Source: Betaproteobacteria bacterium
GTDB taxonomy: Bacteria; Pseudomonadota; Gammaproteobacteria; Burkholderiales; Ferrovaceae
Reading direction: 5' to 3'
Assembly (NCBI GenBank): GCA_018971415.1
Contig: JAGXAW010000003.1
Span: 22,997 to 86,996 of the forward strand
Length of the DNA: 64,000 nt
Of the stretch, positions 59,585-64,000 are shown one piece after another (position 1 is the stretch's first letter; every line of letters starts with the position of its first letter). A program made the translations under genes and the position numbers. The notes beneath the pieces were generated by a model. That model had not been told where the DNA came from, searched no databases, and saw only the letters and a program-made list of their open reading frames with translations.

Positions 59585-60944
59585 CCCACAGTGTTTTAAT
59601 GTTGGTGAATTCACGAATACCGTGGGAGGAAAGCTCACGTCCAAAACCAGATTGTTTGGTTCCTCCAAAGGGCACTCGAGGGTCTGAGCGCACCAAGGAG
59701 TTCACAAATGTGGCTCCTGCCTCGATCTGATCTGCCAGAGTGCGAGCGTGTTCAATATCCTTTGACCAGACACTAGAGCCAAGTCCATAGGGTGTATCAT
59801 TGGCAAGCCTAATGGCATCATCCTCATCCTCTGCTTTAATTAACATGGCCACTGGGCCAAACAACTCTTGCGTCCAGACGGGGGAGCTTGGGGTGATATT
59901 CTCTAAAACGGTGGGTTCATAGTACCAACCGGTTCTTTTCGGTATGGTTGCGCCAGTTAGGGCAATGGCGCCGTGATTTAAAGCGCTTTCTACTTGTTTG
60001 GCTAATTGATCCCGTAGGTCTTCTCTTGCCAGGGGACCAATTTGCACTGTTTCATCAAGGGGGTTACCAACCTTTAATGCTTTGGTCAGTGCTACGAGCT
60101 CTGTTTTGAAGGACTCATAGCGCTCTTTAACCACAATAAAGCGTTTGGCGGAGATGCAAGCTTGGCCGCAGTTGGTAAAACGAGAGGCCATGGCTTGATT
60201 TAAAGTCCAGGGGATATCGGCATCGGCGAGGACCACAAAAGGGTCTGAGCCGCCCAGCTCTAAAATACATTTTTTTAGGGCAGCGCCTGCGAGAGAGGCC
60301 ACAGCGCGCCCAGCTCGATCAGAACCTGTCACCGTCACTGCATGAATGTGGGGGCTATCAATCACTTCTTTGACTTGACGGTCTTCAATCATCAAGTGGC
60401 TAATTAAGTGTTCAGGAAAACCGGATTTAACGAATATTTCGACTATTTTAACAGCATTTCCTGGCACGTTAGGAGCATGTTTAAAGACGACCCCATTTCC
60501 TGCCATAACGGCAGGCACAGTAAAACGCATGACCTGCCAAAGAGGAAAGTTCCATGGCATGACCCCAAAAACGAGCCCCAACGGAAAGTAGTTAATTTCA
60601 GCAACCACGTCACCCTCGTTGATTAGGGTCTCTGGTGCTAAGAACTCAGCGCCTCGTTGTGCATAAAACAAACACAGTTGAGCGCATTTTTCTACCTCTG
60701 AGCGGGATTCTTTAATGGGTTTTCCCATTTCATTGGTCATTAATAGAGCCAGTTCTTCACGCTGTTCTAACAGGGTCTCATTCAGGCTTTTAAAGAGTGT
60801 CGCGCGTTGAGAATAGTCTGTTTTTTTCCACGCCTGTTGAGCTTGATGGGACAAGCTTAGTTGTCTATGTATTTGATCAGAATCAATAGACGAGTAGGTG
60901 TTAATTAACTCTTCAGTGGCGGGATTAAAGCTAACAAAAGGCAT
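59571..60944 (-). CDS. NAD(P)-dependent aldehyde dehydrogenase, succinate-semialdehyde dehydrogenase-like
   Basis: GVMPWNFPLWQVMRF, VTGSDRAGRAVASLAGAALKKCILELGGSDPFVVLADAD, FTNCGQACISAKRFIV. Confidence 0.88.
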   Translation of the reverse strand: MPFVSFNPATEELINTYSSIDSDQIHRQLSLSHQAQQAWKKTDYSQRATLFKSLNETLLEQREELALLMTNEMGKPIKESRSEVEKCAQLCLFYAQRGAEFLAPETLINEGDVVAEINYFPLGLVFGVMPWNFPLWQVMRFTVPAVMAGNGVVFKHAPNVPGNAVKIVEIFVKSGFPEHLISHLMIEDRQVKEVIDSPHIHAVTVTGSDRAGRAVASLAGAALKKCILELGGSDPFVVLADADIPWTLNQAMASRFTNCGQACISAKRFIVVKERYESFKTELVALTKALKVGNPLDETVQIGPLAREDLRDQLAKQVESALNHGAIALTGATIPKRTGWYYEPTVLENITPSSPVWTQELFGPVAMLIKAEDEDDAIRLANDTPYGLGSSVWSKDIEHARTLADQIEAGATFVNSLVRSDPRVPFGGTKQSGFGRELSSHGIREFTNIKTLWVKSL

Positions 60945-61270
60945 GATGAAAACTCTATTAGTTTGAGAACTAATTAGATTAACTCTAATTGAATCTGCTT
61001 AGCAATATATCTTCCTTGTAAATTGATCCATTATTTTAATTAAAACTTATAGTTCTGGTGATTATTTGATAGAGTGACTAAGCTTTGTAAGCGGAATGAG
61101 TCCAACCATTATTTTACTTTAAAGGTAATAAACGGGTTGGGTGAGTCAGCATTTTTATGGGTCCCAACTAACAGGTAACAGGCTTGTTGTGTGCAAAAAC
61201 AGGCTATTTAACGCATTATTAAAAATGCATGGTTAAAATGAGAGATCAATGAGTTTAATAAAGAGTCATT

Positions 61271-62614
61271 ATGAATAAAGTAATAGCCTTGTCTATCACC
61301 CAATTATTACAGGGTTTCTTAGTCCTTACCCTAATCAATTTAATCAGCGTACTCCCGGTTAGCGCTAAAAATCTCTATAGCTACGTCCTACTGGGCCCCA
61401 ATAATCAGTCTATTGTGCGGGTTATTGTGGACAGTGATATTTGCCCTACCTTAACTTCAGGCTCCAGTCGTTATCCTATGCGCCTAAGAGTTAAGCCTGA
61501 AAATGCATCGGAACAAGCTCAGCATGAGTCGTTTTTTCCGGTGGGGGTGTGTGAGCTTAACTGGCCGCAGGGTGCTACACATTTGTCACTAGATCAGCAG
61601 CCTCTGCCAGAGCTGCCAACCACTGTTAAACAGATTGCTATCGTGGGGGACACAGGTTGCCGAATTAAAGCGCCTTTTTCATATCAAGGATGTAATGACA
61701 AAAAAGAATGGCCACTTGAGGAAGTGTCTCAGTCGATTGCTCAAGAAAAACCCGATGTGTTGATTCATGTGGGAGATTATCTCTATAGAGAAAGTACTTG
61801 TATGACTGAGGGCTGTAAAGGCAGTGTTCATGGCTATGGTTGGGACAGTTGGCAAGAGGATGTATTTAAACCTATGAGAGCAGTTATGCAAGCAACACCC
61901 ATGGTACTGGTACGAGGGAACCACGAGTCCTGTCGCCGAGCAGGAGAGGGATGGTTCCGCTTTTTTGATCCTTATCCCTTTGATGCCCAAAGAGCGTGCT
62001 TGAATAGAAGTGTGAGTATTATTAGTCAGCCCTATGCCATTACATTAAATCACTCTTTAGAGTGGATTGTTTTTGATTCAGCTGAAGTGCAAGAAATGCA
62101 TCCCAGTCTTAACCAGGCAGAGTTAAAGCAAAATATTGAGCAGGTAAGGGCATTACTGGAACCCCATTATCATCATTGGTTGTTGATGCATCACCCATCC
62201 TTAGGTTATGGTTACGGAAAATTAATTGGCTGGGTTGGTGGTACCACAGCAATCTTTACTCTTTTTAATGAAGAGGGTCAACAGCCATCTCTATTAAGCC
62301 AGTTTGACTTTTTTGTTCAAGGTCATATCCATACCTTTGAGATAACCAATTATCAAGAGAAGGGGTTACCCATCAATATTGTCTCAGGCATGGGTGGCAC
62401 ACAACTTGAGGATACCTTTCAACAAAAGAGCCTCCATGGCTTTGAAGTTGAGAAGGGGGTCCATATCAAGCATGAGGTGAATGATCAGCATTTTGGTTAT
62501 TTAATGTACAGTGAAGTGGGCTCCACGACAACCTTAATGGTTAAAGATGCCTCAGGAAAAACCCGAAAGACTTGTTTGATCAATACCTCACAAAAAGAGT
62601 TTGAATGTCATTAG
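61271..62614 (+). CDS. Secreted metallophosphoesterase
   Basis: Signal-peptide-like N-terminus; VGDTGCR, DVLIHVGDYLYRES, LVRGNHESC, LLMHHPSLG, GHIHTFE calcineurin-like motifs. Confidence 0.85.
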   Translation: MNKVIALSITQLLQGFLVLTLINLISVLPVSAKNLYSYVLLGPNNQSIVRVIVDSDICPTLTSGSSRYPMRLRVKPENASEQAQHESFFPVGVCELNWPQGATHLSLDQQPLPELPTTVKQIAIVGDTGCRIKAPFSYQGCNDKKEWPLEEVSQSIAQEKPDVLIHVGDYLYRESTCMTEGCKGSVHGYGWDSWQEDVFKPMRAVMQATPMVLVRGNHESCRRAGEGWFRFFDPYPFDAQRACLNRSVSIISQPYAITLNHSLEWIVFDSAEVQEMHPSLNQAELKQNIEQVRALLEPHYHHWLLMHHPSLGYGYGKLIGWVGGTTAIFTLFNEEGQQPSLLSQFDFFVQGHIHTFEITNYQEKGLPINIVSGMGGTQLEDTFQQKSLHGFEVEKGVHIKHEVNDQHFGYLMYSEVGSTTTLMVKDASGKTRKTCLINTSQKEFECH

Positions 62615-62863
62615 TGTTAATCAGATGATGGTCTTTTTGTGTTAACTGACTAACATGAAATCAATGTAGATAAACAGTGAGTGATGTCATTCAATTTAGG
62701 GGATTTTGTCTGGTAACTGATAGAATAGTAAAGTTTTAATTACCATCAATGCTTAACCTATCAGTGAGTGATCTTTGATAAAAACGCTTGCTTATTGGCA
62801 AGACTCAGGTTGTAAATTAAACAAATAGTCGCCTTACCTAATCCATTAAAAAGTCAGATAACC

Positions 62864-64000
62864 GTGCAAGCCTATAGCGAAAAACAAATACGTTCAGTTA
62901 TTACAGGGTTAATTCTCTCTATTTTTTTAGGGGCCTTGGATCAAACCATTGTGAGTATTGCGTTACCTAATATTTCTCATGAGTTTGCTGATGTAAAATG
63001 GCTCTCATGGGTAATTTCGGGTTATTTGCTGACCTCTACGCTAGCCACCCCCCTCTATGGAAAACTCTCAGACCTCTATGGCCGGCGTCAATTATTGTCT
63101 TCCTCCATTATCATATTTTTATTGGCCTCCATTGGCTGCGCACTCTCCACCAGCATGTTGATGTTAGTCGTATTTAGATTGCTGCAGGGTGTGGGCGGAG
63201 GGGGGCTAATCTCCCTAGCGCAAGCAACGGTGGCCGATGTTATCGCGCCTCGGGAGAGAGGGCGCTACCAAGGCTATATAAGCGGTATGTATGCAGTAGC
63301 GAGTGTGGTGGGTCCTTTGTTTGGTGGGGTATTAACCCACTCTTTATCTTGGCGGTATATTTTTTGGATTAATTTACCCATTGGCCTTATAGCGCTCACC
63401 ATTTCAAGACGCGCTTTGCTTATTTTACCGGTCCCTAAAATCAAAAAGACGCTAGATTGGCCAGGGATTATTTTACTGACCTTGAGTTTATTGTTATTAC
63501 TTTTGGCCTTTACTTTACTTGGTCAATATGGGCATGTAACGCAAACCATGGTAATTCTTTTATTGCTTTCTATATTAACTGCGATTCTTTTTGTGATGGT
63601 CGAGAAAAAAGCCGTTGAACCTGTCATTCCCTTAAGCTTATTGGAGGTGCGGGAGTTTTCGGTGGGAGTTAGGATTTTGTTTGTAGCATTCATGCAAATC
63701 TTAACGCTCACCATTATGGTGCCTTTAGAGCTGCGTATAGTAAATAATATGACAGCCAGTGATACCGCTTGGCGTTTATTGCCCTTGTCGCTATCAGTGC
63801 CCTGTGGTGCTTTTATTTGTGGACAGCTCATGACGCGCACAGGCTTTTATAAGCGCTATCAACTAATCAGTCAGGCTTTGGTATTAGTGGGAGTGAACGT
63901 CGTAGCACTCACGCCTTCTGGTAATACTTTCTGGTTTTGTGTGATGTTATTTATTTCCGGGGTGGGTATAGGTGGGCAATTTCCTACCACCTTGGTTGCT
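62864..64000 (+). CDS. MFS transporter, DHA2/EmrB-like drug:proton antiporter (GTG start, truncated at window end)
   Basis: Own translation MQAYSEKQIRSVITGLILSIFLGALDQTIVSIALPNIS...; missing from ORF track because it is open at the window edge. Confidence 0.85.
   Translation, partial: MQAYSEKQIRSVITGLILSIFLGALDQTIVSIALPNISHEFADVKWLSWVISGYLLTSTLATPLYGKLSDLYGRRQLLSSSIIIFLLASIGCALSTSMLMLVVFRLLQGVGGGGLISLAQATVADVIAPRERGRYQGYISGMYAVASVVGPLFGGVLTHSLSWRYIFWINLPIGLIALTISRRALLILPVPKIKKTLDWPGIILLTLSLLLLLLAFTLLGQYGHVTQTMVILLLLSILTAILFVMVEKKAVEPVIPLSLLEVREFSVGVRILFVAFMQILTLTIMVPLELRIVNNMTASDTAWRLLPLSLSVPCGAFICGQLMTRTGFYKRYQLISQALVLVGVNVVALTPSGNTFWFCVMLFISGVGIGGQFPTTLVA

Noticed and set aside
62745-62780. 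Segment resembling the 3' end of a TEM-type bla gene (TTACCATCAATGCTTAACCTATCAGTGAGTGATC)
   Set aside because: Match is short and broken, with an in-frame stop and no upstream beta-lactamase motifs; most likely coincidence

Overview
This 64 kb window looks like a compact bacterial chromosome segment, probably betaproteobacterial judging by gene order and protein content. It is almost entirely housekeeping genes. In order it carries: the 3' end of mnmG, rsmG, parA, parB, atpI-atpBEFHAGDC, glmU; dsbA-like, SPOR protein, argS, priA; hemE, gltD, gltB, aroB, aroK; mrcA (PBP1A), a degenerate nucleotidyltransferase-like gene, hemB, engB, hemL, thiE, thiD; rubredoxin, uppP, thiC, pcm, greB; an LPS block (waaA, waaC, sugar epimerase, glycosyltransferase, msbA); a BtuM-like membrane protein, zapB-like, zapA, 6S RNA; a CbbR-like LysR regulator divergent from gap-pgk-pyk; purC, EVE protein, IMPase, rsmE, argA; an orphan HTH antitoxin-like gene, yggX, phoU, rpiA; a PemK/MazF-like toxin-antitoxin pair, ilvA, an aldehyde dehydrogenase, a metallophosphoesterase and the 5' part of an MFS transporter. 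No rRNA, tRNA, IS element, prophage or CRISPR array was recognised. The most interesting observations are non-coding. (1) A candidate sRNA gene lies at about 30139-30245. It has an extracytoplasmic-sigma-like promoter, a 5' hairpin, a CU-rich linker and a strong intrinsic terminator. It converges on engB, the same layout as Spot 42 and ErsA. (2) The hemE/priA intergenic region holds three same-orientation DnaA boxes (TGTGNATAA) flanking AT-rich DNA, which resembles an origin or a DnaA-controlled region. (3) A toxin-antitoxin module has a perfect 12-bp inverted repeat overlapping its promoter -10 element. All calls come from reading the sequence; no database search was run.
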